A stretch of DNA of 64,000 bases, from contig NZ_NSGE01000005.1 of the NCBI RefSeq assembly GCF_002294985.1, positions 591,872-655,871 of the forward strand. The letters are read 5' to 3'. The position numbers and the translations under genes are program-made. The stretch comes from Mesorhizobium sp. WSM3862. GTDB taxonomy: Bacteria; Pseudomonadota; Alphaproteobacteria; Rhizobiales; Rhizobiaceae. Positions 19,411 to 29,478 of this stretch are shown here, piece after piece; positions within the stretch are counted from its first letter, which is position 1, and every line of letters begins with the position of its first letter. A model generated the notes under the pieces. The model was not told where the DNA came from. It did no database searches and saw only the letters and a program-made list of their open reading frames with translations.

Positions 19411-19498
19411 GGGAGTAGGGAGTAAGGGAATAGGGCAGCAGGGAAAGATCAGCGGCAAAAAATGCCCTACTCCCCTACTGCCTTACTCCCCTACTCCC
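19411..19498. repeat. GGGAGTA-rich imperfect inverted repeat between sucD and sucA
   Basis: Directly after the sucD stop, GGGAGTAGGGAGTAAGGG and following bases (19411-19437) face a right arm (19463-19498) made of CTACTCCC-type repeats. The complement of the right arm carries the same GGGAGTAGGG motif with one 9-base unit more. It would form a long imperfect hairpin in the mRNA, with the spacer CAGCAGGGAAAGATCAGC between. Confidence 0.75.
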
Positions 19499-19537
19499 TT
19501 CCATAAAAGGAGACGGAGCCAGGCTCCGCAGACGAAA

Positions 19538-22525
19538 ATGGCAAGACAAGATCAGGCCAACGACCAATTCTCGCTCACCTCATTCCTCTATGGCGGCAAT
19601 GCCGACTATATCGACGCGCTCTATGCCGCCTATGAGGACAACCCCGGCTCCGTCGATCCGGAATGGCAGGACTTCTTCGCCGCGCTGAAGGACGATGCGG
19701 GCGACGTGCGCAAGAACGCCAAGGGCGCGTCCTGGGCGAAGCCTTCCTGGCCGATGCAGGCCAATGGCGAGCTGGTTTCGGCGCTCGACGGCAATTGGGG
19801 CCTGGTCGAAAAGCACATCGAAAAGAAGGTGAAGGAAAAGGCGGTCGTCAACGGCGCGGCCCTTTCCGATGCGGACGTTCACCAGGCGACGCGCGATTCC
19901 GTGCGTGCCATCATGATGATCCGCGCCTTTCGCATGCGCGGCCACCTGCACGCCAATCTCGACCCGCTGGGCATCGCCAAGCCGCTCGAGGACTATAACG
20001 AGCTGTCGCCGGAGAATTACGGCTTCACCGAAGCCGACTACGACCGGCCGATCTTCCTCGACAATGTGCTGGGGCTCGAGTTCGGCACCATCCGGCAGAT
20101 GCTGGATATCCTCACCCGCACCTATTGCTCGACGCTCGGCGTCGAGTTCATGCACATCTCCGACCCTGAGGAAAAGGCTTGGATCCAGGCGCGCATCGAG
20201 GGCGCCGACAAGGAGATCACCTTCACCGCCACCGGCAAGAAGGCGATCCTGTCGAAGCTGGTCGAAGCCGAAGGCTTCGAGCAATTTATCGACGTCAAGT
20301 ACAAGGGCACCAAGCGCTTCGGCCTCGACGGCGGCGAGTCGCTGATCCCCGCGCTGGAGCAGATCATCAAGCGCGGCGGCCAGCTCGGTCTGAAGGAGGC
20401 CGTGCTCGGCATGGCCCATCGCGGCCGCCTCAACGTGCTTTCGCAGGTGATGGCCAAGCCGCACCGCGCTATCTTCCATGAGTTCAAGGGCGGCTCGGCC
20501 GCTCCCGACGACGTCGAGGGCTCGGGCGACGTGAAGTACCATCTCGGCGCCTCGTCGGACCGCGAGTTCGACGGCAACAAGGTGCACCTGTCGCTGACCG
20601 CCAATCCTTCGCACCTGGAAATCGTCGACCCGGTGGTGATGGGCAAGGCGCGCGCCAAGCAGGACCAGCTCGCCGGCCGCGAGCGCGGCGAGATCGTGCC
20701 GCTGTCCGAGCGCGCCAAGGTGATGCCGCTGCTGCTGCATGGCGACGCAGCGTTCGCCGGCCAGGGCGTGATCGCGGAGATGTTCGGGCTCTCCGGCCTG
20801 CGCGGCCACCGCGTCGCCGGCACGCTGCACTTCATCATCAACAACCAGATCGGCTTCACCACCAATCCGCGCTTCTCGCGTTCCTCGCCCTATCCGTCGG
20901 ATGTGGCCAAGATGATCGAAGCGCCGATCTTCCACGTCAACGGCGACGATCCGGAAGCGGTGGTGCATGCCGCGAAGGTGGCGACGGAATTCCGCATGAA
21001 GTTCCACAAGCCGGTGGTGGTGGACATGTTCTGCTACCGCCGCTTCGGCCACAATGAAGGCGACGAGCCGTCCTTCACGCAGCCGATCATGTACCGCAAC
21101 ATCCGCAGCCATAAGACGGTGGTGCAGGTCTATGCCGACCGGCTGATCGCCGAGGGTCACATCACCCAAGCCGAGGTCGACAAGATGCGGGCCGACTGGC
21201 GCGCGCATCTGGAACAGGAGTGGGAAGTCGGCCAGTCCTACAAGCCGAACAAGGCCGACTGGCTGGACGGCGCCTGGTCCGGCCTGCGCACCGCCGACAA
21301 CCAGGACGAACAGCGGCGCGGCAAGACCGCGGTGCCGGTCCGCACGCTAAAGGAAATCGGCAAGAAGCTGACCGAGGTGCCGAAGGATTTCGAGGCGCAC
21401 AAGACGATCCTGCGCTTCCTCGAGAACCGCCGCCAGGCGATCGAATCCGGCGACGGCATCGACTGGTCGACCGCCGAGGCGCTGGCCTTCGGCGCCATCC
21501 TGCTCGACGGCAATCCGATCCGGCTCTCCGGCCAGGATTCGGAGCGCGGCACCTTCTCGCAGCGCCATTCCGTGCTCTACGACCAGCGCGACGAGACGCG
21601 CTACATTCCGCTCAACAATCTGTCGGCGGCGCAGGCCGGCTACGAAGTCATCAACTCGATGCTCTCGGAAGAGGCGGTGCTCGGCTTCGAATATGGCTAC
21701 AGCCTCGCCGAGCCCAAGGCGTTGACTCTTTGGGAAGCGCAGTTCGGCGATTTCGCCAACGGCGCCCAGGTGGTGTTCGACCAATTCATCTCGTCCGGCG
21801 AGCGCAAGTGGCTGAGAATGTCGGGCCTCGTCTGCCTCCTGCCGCACGGCTATGAAGGCCAGGGGCCGGAGCATTCCTCGGCCCGTCTCGAACGCTTCCT
21901 GCAGCTCTGCGCCGAGGACAACATGCAGGTGGCGAACGTCACGACGCCGGCTAACTATTTCCACATCCTGCGCCGGCAGTTGAAGCGCGACTTCCGCAAG
22001 CCGCTGATCCTGATGACGCCGAAGTCGCTGCTGCGCCACAAACGGGCGGTGTCGACGCTGTCGGAAATGGCGGGCGAAAGCTCGTTCCACCGGCTGTTGT
22101 GGGACGATGCGCAGCTCTTGGCGGATCAGCCGATCAAGCTGGTGAAGGATTCCAAGATCCGCCGCGTCGTGCTCTGCTCCGGCAAGGTCTATTACGACCT
22201 CTATGAGGAGCGCGAGAAGCGCGGCATCACCGACATCTACCTGCTGCGCGTCGAGCAGCTCTACCCGTTCCCGGCCAAGGCGCTGATCACCGAGCTGTCG
22301 CGTTTCCGCAACGCCGAGATGGTGTGGTGCCAGGAGGAGCCCAAGAATATGGGCGCCTGGTCGTTCATCGATCCTTATCTCGAATGGGTGCTGGCGCATA
22401 TCGACGCCAAGCATCAGCGGGTGCGCTATACCGGCCGGCCGGCCTCGGCCTCGCCGGCCACCGGGCTGATGTCGAAGCATCTCAGCCAGCTTTCCGCCCT
22501 GCTCGACGACGCGCTGGGCGAATAA
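19538..22525 (+). CDS. sucA: 2-oxoglutarate dehydrogenase E1 component
   Basis: Thiamine-diphosphate-dependent decarboxylase of the 2-oxoglutarate dehydrogenase complex. The 995-residue protein has the N-terminal E2-binding segment (FLYGGNADYIDALYAAYEDN), the TPP core with MAHRGRLNVLSQVM, HFIINNQIGFTT and RRFGHNEGDEPSFTQP, and the transketolase pyrimidine and C-terminal domains (LLPHGYEGQGPEHSSARLER). Length is normal. It is separated from sucD by the hairpin repeat and followed 51 bp later by sucB. Confidence 0.98.
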   Translation: MARQDQANDQFSLTSFLYGGNADYIDALYAAYEDNPGSVDPEWQDFFAALKDDAGDVRKNAKGASWAKPSWPMQANGELVSALDGNWGLVEKHIEKKVKEKAVVNGAALSDADVHQATRDSVRAIMMIRAFRMRGHLHANLDPLGIAKPLEDYNELSPENYGFTEADYDRPIFLDNVLGLEFGTIRQMLDILTRTYCSTLGVEFMHISDPEEKAWIQARIEGADKEITFTATGKKAILSKLVEAEGFEQFIDVKYKGTKRFGLDGGESLIPALEQIIKRGGQLGLKEAVLGMAHRGRLNVLSQVMAKPHRAIFHEFKGGSAAPDDVEGSGDVKYHLGASSDREFDGNKVHLSLTANPSHLEIVDPVVMGKARAKQDQLAGRERGEIVPLSERAKVMPLLLHGDAAFAGQGVIAEMFGLSGLRGHRVAGTLHFIINNQIGFTTNPRFSRSSPYPSDVAKMIEAPIFHVNGDDPEAVVHAAKVATEFRMKFHKPVVVDMFCYRRFGHNEGDEPSFTQPIMYRNIRSHKTVVQVYADRLIAEGHITQAEVDKMRADWRAHLEQEWEVGQSYKPNKADWLDGAWSGLRTADNQDEQRRGKTAVPVRTLKEIGKKLTEVPKDFEAHKTILRFLENRRQAIESGDGIDWSTAEALAFGAILLDGNPIRLSGQDSERGTFSQRHSVLYDQRDETRYIPLNNLSAAQAGYEVINSMLSEEAVLGFEYGYSLAEPKALTLWEAQFGDFANGAQVVFDQFISSGERKWLRMSGLVCLLPHGYEGQGPEHSSARLERFLQLCAEDNMQVANVTTPANYFHILRRQLKRDFRKPLILMTPKSLLRHKRAVSTLSEMAGESSFHRLLWDDAQLLADQPIKLVKDSKIRRVVLCSGKVYYDLYEEREKRGITDIYLLRVEQLYPFPAKALITELSRFRNAEMVWCQEEPKNMGAWSFIDPYLEWVLAHIDAKHQRVRYTGRPASASPATGLMSKHLSQLSALLDDALGE

Positions 22526-22576
22526 GCAGACCCGGACCAAACTGACCTCAAGAAGACAAGAGAACGGACAGGCACA

Positions 22577-23869
<1,293 letters not shown>

Positions 23870-23903
23870 GGTGGAGCATGAAGGCTCGCGGGCGGGGCGG
23901 CGA

Positions 23904-24416
23904 GTGAAGGCCCGTTGGCTCAGCACCGCGAGACCGGTCGCGCTTGCCGCCGGTGCGGCTCTCGTATCAGCCGATGCCCAGGCCGCCTGCCCGATCCAGC
24001 TCGCCGTCTATGGCGAGGCGAAAAGCGGCGCCGAGATCGATTTCAGCCCGACGGGTACCTCGGCGACGATCACCAACAAATTCCGCATGATACTCGACAA
24101 CAATACCGTGCTCGATGGCATCGCCATGTGGACCGAGGGCTCCGCCGGGCGGCCGCATGGCTCGCTGATGTACAAATGCCCGACCGGCGACGTCACCGGC
24201 GAGGAGCTCGCCGCCTGCACGGTCTGGGAAGGCGTGATCTATAGCGCCGATGAGAAGGGCGTCGTGGGTCTGCTGCCGTCCGAGGGCGCGGATGCACCGA
24301 ACAGCCTGATCTTTCCCGATCTCGGACCGTCGCTCGAAATGTCAGCCGCTTACGGTCCGGCGGGCTTCTCAAAAGTACCGTGGGACGTCTTTGCCCTGAA
24401 AGGCTGCCAGGAATGA
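23904..24416 (+). CDS. secreted hypothetical protein
   Basis: A 170-residue protein from a GTG at 23904, with a signal peptide (KARWLSTARPVALAAG... to SADAQA/AC, cleavage about residue 26). The mature part has four cysteines and the stretch ITNKFRMILDNNTVLDGIAM, with no family I recognise. It begins 35 bp after sucB and its last bases overlap the SDR gene start (ATGA). The frame is open to a GTG at 23871, but the signal peptide argues for 23904. It is probably exported; its role beside the TCA genes is unclear. Confidence 0.7.
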   Translation: MKARWLSTARPVALAAGAALVSADAQAACPIQLAVYGEAKSGAEIDFSPTGTSATITNKFRMILDNNTVLDGIAMWTEGSAGRPHGSLMYKCPTGDVTGEELAACTVWEGVIYSADEKGVVGLLPSEGADAPNSLIFPDLGPSLEMSAAYGPAGFSKVPWDVFALKGCQE

Positions 24417-25168
24417 ATGCCGACAAGAAGACGCTGCTGGTCACCGGCGGCAGCCGTGGCATCGGCGCCGCGATCTGCCGGCAGGCCAGTCGGGCCGGTT
24501 ATCGGGTAGCGATCAACTATGTCTCCAACCAGGACGCTGCCGGGGCGCTTGCCGCCGAGCTCGAATCCGTGGGCGGCGAGGCCTTCGCGGTCAGGGGCGA
24601 TGTCGGCAACGAGGCCGATGTGGTGGCGATGTTCGAGGCGGTGGACAAGGCTTTCGGCCGGCTCGACGCCTTCGTCAACAATGCCGGCATCGTCGACGTC
24701 AAGGCGCGCGTCGACGAGATGAGCGCCGAGCGGGTCGCGCGCATGATGCGCATCAACGTCGTCGGCTCCTTCCTCTGCGCCCGCGAGGCCGTCAAGCGCA
24801 TGTCGACACGACAGGGCGGCAAGGGCGGCGCCATCGTCAATCTGTCCTCGGCGGCGGCACGACTGGGCTCTCCCGGCGAATATGTCGACTACGCCGCTTC
24901 GAAGGGCGCGATCGACACGCTGACCGTTGGTCTCGCGCGCGAGGTGGCGCTGGAAGGCATCCGCGTCAATGCCGTCAGTCCAGGCATCACCGAAACCGAC
25001 ATCCATGCCTCCGGCGGCCAGCCGGAGCGCGTGGCGCGGATGCAGGATCTGCTGCCGATGAAGCGCGCGGGCACGGCCGACGAGGTCGCGAGCGCGGTTC
25101 TCTACCTTTTGTCGGACGCGGCCTCCTATATAACGGGCGCGATCCTGAATGTGAGCGGCGGCCGCTGA
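24413..25168 (+). CDS. SDR family oxidoreductase
   Basis: A 251-residue classical short-chain dehydrogenase. Cofactor loop TGGSRGIGAAICRQA (TGxxxGxG), VNNAGIVD (NNAG), and the catalytic Ser with YxxxK in VDYAASKGAID are all present; the C-terminal ITGAILNVSGGR is typical. The Asn in INYVSNQD after the second strand suggests NADP(H) preference. ATG 24413 overlaps the previous stop. It is similar to glucose/3-oxoacyl reductase-like SDRs; substrate unknown. Confidence 0.88.
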   Translation: MNADKKTLLVTGGSRGIGAAICRQASRAGYRVAINYVSNQDAAGALAAELESVGGEAFAVRGDVGNEADVVAMFEAVDKAFGRLDAFVNNAGIVDVKARVDEMSAERVARMMRINVVGSFLCAREAVKRMSTRQGGKGGAIVNLSSAAARLGSPGEYVDYAASKGAIDTLTVGLAREVALEGIRVNAVSPGITETDIHASGGQPERVARMQDLLPMKRAGTADEVASAVLYLLSDAASYITGAILNVSGGR

Positions 25169-25192
25169 AGGCCAGACCAGAAGGACACCATC

Positions 25193-26599
25193 ATGGCTTA
25201 TGACGTCGTAATCATCGGATCGGGACCGGGCGGCTATGTCTGCGCCATCAAGGCGGCACAGCTCGGCCTGAAGACGGCGGTGGTCGAGAAGAACGCCACC
25301 TTCGGCGGCACCTGCCTCAATATCGGCTGCATCCCGTCGAAAGCCCTGCTCCACGCCTCCGAGATGTTCGCCGAAGCCGGCCATGCCTTCGATACGCTCG
25401 GCATCGAGGTCGGCGCGCCAAAACTCAATCTGAAGAAGATGCTGGCGCATAAGGATGCGACCGTGGCCTCCAACGTCAACGGCGTCGCTTTTCTCTTCAA
25501 GAAGAACAAGATCGACTCTTTCCGCGGCACCGGCAAGGTGATCGGCGCCGGCAAGGTGTCGGTCACCGGCGAGGACGGCAAGGTCGAGGAGATCGAGACC
25601 AAGAACATCGTCATCGCCACCGGTTCCGACGTCGCCGGCATTCCGGGTGTCAAGGTCGACTTCGACGAGAAGGTGATCGTGTCCTCGACCGGCGCGCTGT
25701 CGCTGGCCAAGGTGCCGGGCAGTCTTGTGGTGGTCGGCGGCGGCGTCATCGGGCTCGAGCTCGGCTCGGTCTGGGCCAGGCTCGGCGCCAAGGTCACGGT
25801 TGTCGAGTTCCTCGACACCATCCTCGGCGGCATGGACGCCGAAGTCTCGAAGCAGTTCCAGCGGCTGCTGTCCAAGCAGGGGTTCGAATTCAAGCTCGGC
25901 GCCAAGGTCACCGGCGTCGCCAAATCCAAGAAGGGCGCCAGCGTGACGTTCGAGCCGGTCAATGGCGGCGCGGCGGAAACGATCGAGGCCGATGTCGTGC
26001 TGGTCGCGACCGGACGCCGCCCCTACGCCGACAGCCTTGGATTGAAAGACGCCGGCGTCGAGATGGACGAGCGCGGCCGGGTCAAGACCGACGGGCATCT
26101 GAGGACCAACGTGCCCGGCATCTATGCCATCGGCGACGTCATTGCCGGGCCGATGCTGGCGCACAAGGCCGAGGACGAGGGCGTGGCGGTGGCCGAGAGG
26201 ATCGCAGGCCAGGCCGGTCATGTGAACTACGACGTTATTCCGAGCGTCGTCTACACCAGTCCCGAAATCGCCTCGGTCGGCAAGACCGAAGAGGAGCTGA
26301 AAAAGGCCGGCATCGACTACAAGGTCGGCAAGTTCCCTTTCAGCGCCAATGGCCGCGCGCGGGCCATGCTGCACACCGACGGCTTCGTGAAGATCCTCGC
26401 CGACAAGGCGAGCGACCGCGTGCTCGGCGTTCATATCGTCGGCTTCGGCGCCGGCGAGATGATCCACGAGGCGGCGGTGCTGATGGAGTTCGGCGGCTCC
26501 TCGGAAGACCTCGCCCGCACCTGCCACGCCCACCCGACCATGTCGGAGGCGGTCAAGGAAGCGGCATTGGCCACGTTCTTCAAGCCGATCCATATTTAG
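25193..26599 (+). CDS. lpdA: dihydrolipoyl dehydrogenase E3
   Basis: Reoxidises the dihydrolipoyl groups of E2 with NAD. The 468-residue protein has the FAD motif VVIIGSGPGGYVCAIKAAQ, the redox disulfide GGTCLNIGCIPSKALL near residue 40, the NAD motif VVVGGGVIGLELGSVW near 180, the FAD motif YAIGDVIAGPMLAHKAEDEG, and the C-terminal HAHPTMSE with the catalytic His. It ends the mdh-suc-lpdA cluster. Confidence 0.97.
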   Translation: MAYDVVIIGSGPGGYVCAIKAAQLGLKTAVVEKNATFGGTCLNIGCIPSKALLHASEMFAEAGHAFDTLGIEVGAPKLNLKKMLAHKDATVASNVNGVAFLFKKNKIDSFRGTGKVIGAGKVSVTGEDGKVEEIETKNIVIATGSDVAGIPGVKVDFDEKVIVSSTGALSLAKVPGSLVVVGGGVIGLELGSVWARLGAKVTVVEFLDTILGGMDAEVSKQFQRLLSKQGFEFKLGAKVTGVAKSKKGASVTFEPVNGGAAETIEADVVLVATGRRPYADSLGLKDAGVEMDERGRVKTDGHLRTNVPGIYAIGDVIAGPMLAHKAEDEGVAVAERIAGQAGHVNYDVIPSVVYTSPEIASVGKTEEELKKAGIDYKVGKFPFSANGRARAMLHTDGFVKILADKASDRVLGVHIVGFGAGEMIHEAAVLMEFGGSSEDLARTCHAHPTMSEAVKEAALATFFKPIHI

Positions 26600-26650
26600 G
26601 TGCTCGTCACGCGCCGGCGCGGAAAGCCCGAGGATGGCGAAGGTTGTAGT

Positions 26651-26684
26651 TAAACAAAAACGGCCCGCCTTTCGGCGGGCCGTT
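26651..26684 (-). terminator. intrinsic terminator after the Ala/Pro-rich membrane gene
   Basis: ACGGCCCGCC-TTTC-GGCGGGCCGT (26661-26684) is a perfect 10-bp stem. Read on the minus strand it is followed by TTTTGTTTAA, so it suits the gene at 26706-27014, which ends 22 bp before. On the plus strand it lies 61 bp past lpdA but lacks a T-run. Confidence 0.8.
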
Positions 26685-26705
26685 CGTCGTGGAGCTATAG
26701 CCTGA

Positions 26706-27014
26706 TCACGGAGACGGCGCAGGTGCCGGAGCCGGGGCAGGCGTCGGAGTCGGCGCGGGCGCCGGGGCTGGCGTCGGAGCTGGAGCAGGCGTTGCGGGCG
26801 CTGGTTCAGGCGTTGCAGGCGCCGGGGCCGGCGTCGTCGCGGCCGGCGGCTCGGAAGTCGCCGGGGCGTGCTCGCCGCCGGTTCTGCCAAAAACATAATA
26901 CGCAACAATGGCCAGGATAATGACAACTAGGGCGATCAGCCACCCGCTGCCGCCACCACCGCCCCTCGAGGGCGGCGTGCTCGACGGGGTGTAGGGGTCA
27001 TTAGGGTTCGCCAT
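26706..27014 (-). CDS. single-span membrane protein with Ala/Pro-rich tail
   Basis: A 102-residue protein: MANPNDPYTPSSTPP, a Gly-rich stretch, one transmembrane helix WLIALVVIILAIVAYYVFG (about residues 23-42), then an outside tail made almost wholly of A, P, T and E (repeated TPAPAP and PAPATPEP). ATG 27014 has an excellent AAGGAGGA site. No family assigned; the tail looks like a wall or periplasm-spanning linker. Confidence 0.72.
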   Translation of the reverse strand: MANPNDPYTPSSTPPSRGGGGGSGWLIALVVIILAIVAYYVFGRTGGEHAPATSEPPAATTPAPAPATPEPAPATPAPAPTPAPAPAPTPTPAPAPAPAPSP

Positions 27015-27146
27015 GAAACGTGTCCTCCTTGGAATGAAAGGCATCAAATAGCAGCCATCAACGCGCGGATCCCCTAATGGGTTTCACGCAGGCGGACGGA
27101 AAGCGCTGAAAAACCGGCATTTTCCGCTCCCCAGCCGCCAGACGAC

Positions 27147-28211
27147 TCAGTTGACGGCGGTAACACTATACCCCGCTTTGCGGAAATCTTCGACCAGTCC
27201 GTCAGGGCCGGGCAGATGCAGCGCGCCGACCGCCATGAAGGCATTGCCCCTGGCCAGGATAGGCATGGCATGCGCGACCATGACCTTGTTGCGGCTGGTG
27301 ATCATGGTCTGCTCGAAGGCGGCGTAGCCGGCCTGGTCATCCGCCGTGTCGGGCAGCACGGCGCGAAACAGCGGCCAGAACATGCCGACCTCGCCGCGTT
27401 GGTAGAGCACGATCATGGTTTCGTTGACGTCGTTCACCTTGTCGCCGAGCTTCAGCGTCTCGACCAACCCCTTCATGTGGTAGGCGAGCGGCAGCGAAGC
27501 CATGGCGCGCAGTTGGTCGACGGCGGTTTCCAACCCCTCGACGTCCTTGCCGGATGCTTTGGCGTCGGCGGCCAGCTTGACGTCCAGCACCGGCGCGCCG
27601 GCGCTCTGGCGCGCCACCTCGCAGGCCGGCAGCGCCACCATGGCCGACAGGATCCACGGCTTCATCTTGGCCACCGTCAGAGGCGGAATGCCGCGTGCGT
27701 CAAGCCCCTTGTTCAGCACCGCTGCATCCTCGGGCGACAGCAGCGAGGACAGCGTCGTGTTGTCCGTGAACATCATCAGGCCAGGCTCGGCGGCCATGGC
27801 GGCCATCATCTTGGCCTTGTCGAGGGCGTCGGTGGTTTCGATGATGATGGTGTCGGCGCCGTCATAGGCTTTTTGGGCCGCGGCAGGCAGCGTGGTGACG
27901 CGCGTGTCCGTCATGTGCATGGTGCCGAAGAGATAGGACGGCTCCTCGCCCGGTTTCTCGAGCTTCCACAACAGCCCCCGGCCGTTTGGAACGGCGGCGG
28001 CTTCGGTCTGGACCTTCTTGAAGGCGGCGGGATCGCTCTTTGCAAGACCTGCCAGCAGGTCGCTGCCGCCGCAGGCGGGCGCTTCGGCATGCGCGCGACC
28101 GGCCAGCAGCAGCACGAGCAGGAACGAAAGGAAAAACAGCACGTTGAGCGCTGCGAGCAGCTTCAACGAGACGAGGGCCGCGCGGTCGGCGATGGCGATA
28201 ACGCGTTTCAT
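27147..28211 (-). CDS. TraB/GumN family protein
   Basis: A 354-residue protein with a long N-terminal hydrophobic anchor (about residues 13-40) ending GRAHAEA, then the TraB/GumN domain: YLFGTMHMTD near residue 95 and the closing GALHLPGPDGLVEDFRKAGY. These GxxH elements are the conserved catalytic-like pair of this family, which is predicted to be hydrolase-like. GumN is encoded in the Xanthomonas xanthan cluster but its role is unknown. Start at 28211 rather than 28241 on the basis of the anchor. Confidence 0.85.
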   Translation of the reverse strand: MKRVIAIADRAALVSLKLLAALNVLFFLSFLLVLLLAGRAHAEAPACGGSDLLAGLAKSDPAAFKKVQTEAAAVPNGRGLLWKLEKPGEEPSYLFGTMHMTDTRVTTLPAAAQKAYDGADTIIIETTDALDKAKMMAAMAAEPGLMMFTDNTTLSSLLSPEDAAVLNKGLDARGIPPLTVAKMKPWILSAMVALPACEVARQSAGAPVLDVKLAADAKASGKDVEGLETAVDQLRAMASLPLAYHMKGLVETLKLGDKVNDVNETMIVLYQRGEVGMFWPLFRAVLPDTADDQAGYAAFEQTMITSRNKVMVAHAMPILARGNAFMAVGALHLPGPDGLVEDFRKAGYSVTAVN

Positions 28212-28469
28212 GGCAAGCTTCTTAAGCGTAAAAAGCGGCAAAACGGTTAATCGAGAGCCGAAATTGTTGTCGACCGGCTCGGATTCCCGGCAGCAGCGTT
28301 AGGCGGGTGGCCCTGCACCGATGGAAGGCCATGGCTAATCTGCAGGCAATTTCGATGATCCCTGCGGTCGAGCGGCCCAACTGTTGCTGGATTTGACGGG
28401 AGCGATTGCGCCGAAAACGCCGATCCCCTAGATCATGCGACCGGAAAAGCGCTCGGCAGGGGACCCCGT

Positions 28470-29411
28470 GTGATCATCGACAACGCCGCCTTCGAGCGCT
28501 ACCGGCGCTCGCCGAACGAGAAAACCACCCTGCTCCGGCTCCTGCTCGGAACGGCGATCGTCGTTCTCTTCTGGCTCGCCGTGACGCTGGTCGTGCTCGT
28601 CGCCGGCACCGCCGCCTTCATCGTCTTGCGCCTCCCGGGCCCGGCGACCGGACAGCCGATCCAGGATTTCCTTGCCTCTCCCGCCGGCATCCTCACCGCG
28701 CTGGCGTCCTTTGCCGGCATTTGGATCGGTCTTTGGGCCGCGATGCGCTTCGTTCATGGCGAGCCGCTCTCGGCGCTGATCGGCCCAGACCGCCGCATCT
28801 CGCGCGGCGGGTTTCTCAAAGGCCTGGTCGCGGTTCTGACAACCTCCTTGTTCTCCGAGGTGCTGCTCTATTGGCTACAGCCGGAGATCGTCCGCGGATC
28901 GATCGCGTTCTCGTCCTGGCTGCTCTTGCTTCTCGCGATCGTGCCGCTCGCCTTTCTGCAGACCTCATCGGAGGAGGCTCTGTTCCGTGGCTATCTGCTG
29001 CGTGGCCTCGCCAGCCGCTTTGGCAGCCCGCTGATCTGGGCCGCGCTGCCGGGCCTTCTGTTCACCGCCTTGCATTGGAGCCCGGCCTCGACGCCTGCCA
29101 TCAATGCCTGCGTACTGATCTCGATCGCCGCCTTTGCGCTGCTGCTGACGCTGCTGGTCTATGTGACCGGCAATCTCGGCGCTGCATTCGGCGCCCATCT
29201 CGGCAACAACCTGACCGGCTTCCTGCTGATCTCGCACCAGCAGAGCTACAATTCCTTCGCCCTGTTCAACGCCAAGCCGCTGGAAGGCCCCGGCTGGACC
29301 AATTGGGACGCCGTTCTCATCGCCGCGATCGGCATCGTAAGCACGCTGCTGACGATGCTCCTGCTTCTGCATCGCCGCTCCCCCCTGACGGTCGGGCCGG
29401 ACGAGCCATGA
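28470..29411 (+). CDS. CPBP family intramembrane glutamic endopeptidase
   Basis: A 313-residue polytopic protein with about eight hydrophobic segments. The CPBP (Abi/CAAX-protease-like) motifs are QTSSEEALFRGYLLRGL near residue 168 (EExxxR), LLFTALHW (FxxxH) near residue 200, and NLGAAFGAHLGNN near 245. GTG start, with AGGGGACC ahead. Such proteins can mature bacteriocins or membrane proteins, but nothing nearby gives a substrate. Confidence 0.85.
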   Translation: MIIDNAAFERYRRSPNEKTTLLRLLLGTAIVVLFWLAVTLVVLVAGTAAFIVLRLPGPATGQPIQDFLASPAGILTALASFAGIWIGLWAAMRFVHGEPLSALIGPDRRISRGGFLKGLVAVLTTSLFSEVLLYWLQPEIVRGSIAFSSWLLLLLAIVPLAFLQTSSEEALFRGYLLRGLASRFGSPLIWAALPGLLFTALHWSPASTPAINACVLISIAAFALLLTLLVYVTGNLGAAFGAHLGNNLTGFLLISHQQSYNSFALFNAKPLEGPGWTNWDAVLIAAIGIVSTLLTMLLLLHRRSPLTVGPDEP

Positions 29412-29478
29412 TCCAAAAAAGCGGAAACCGGTTTCTTGATCGGATCGTGGTCAGGCGGAAAACCGACGGGCTCGCCTG

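Noticed and set aside
24350..26926. 858-residue minus-strand ORF
   Set aside because: Antisense shadow of the SDR and lpdA genes; no family motifs and no start signal.
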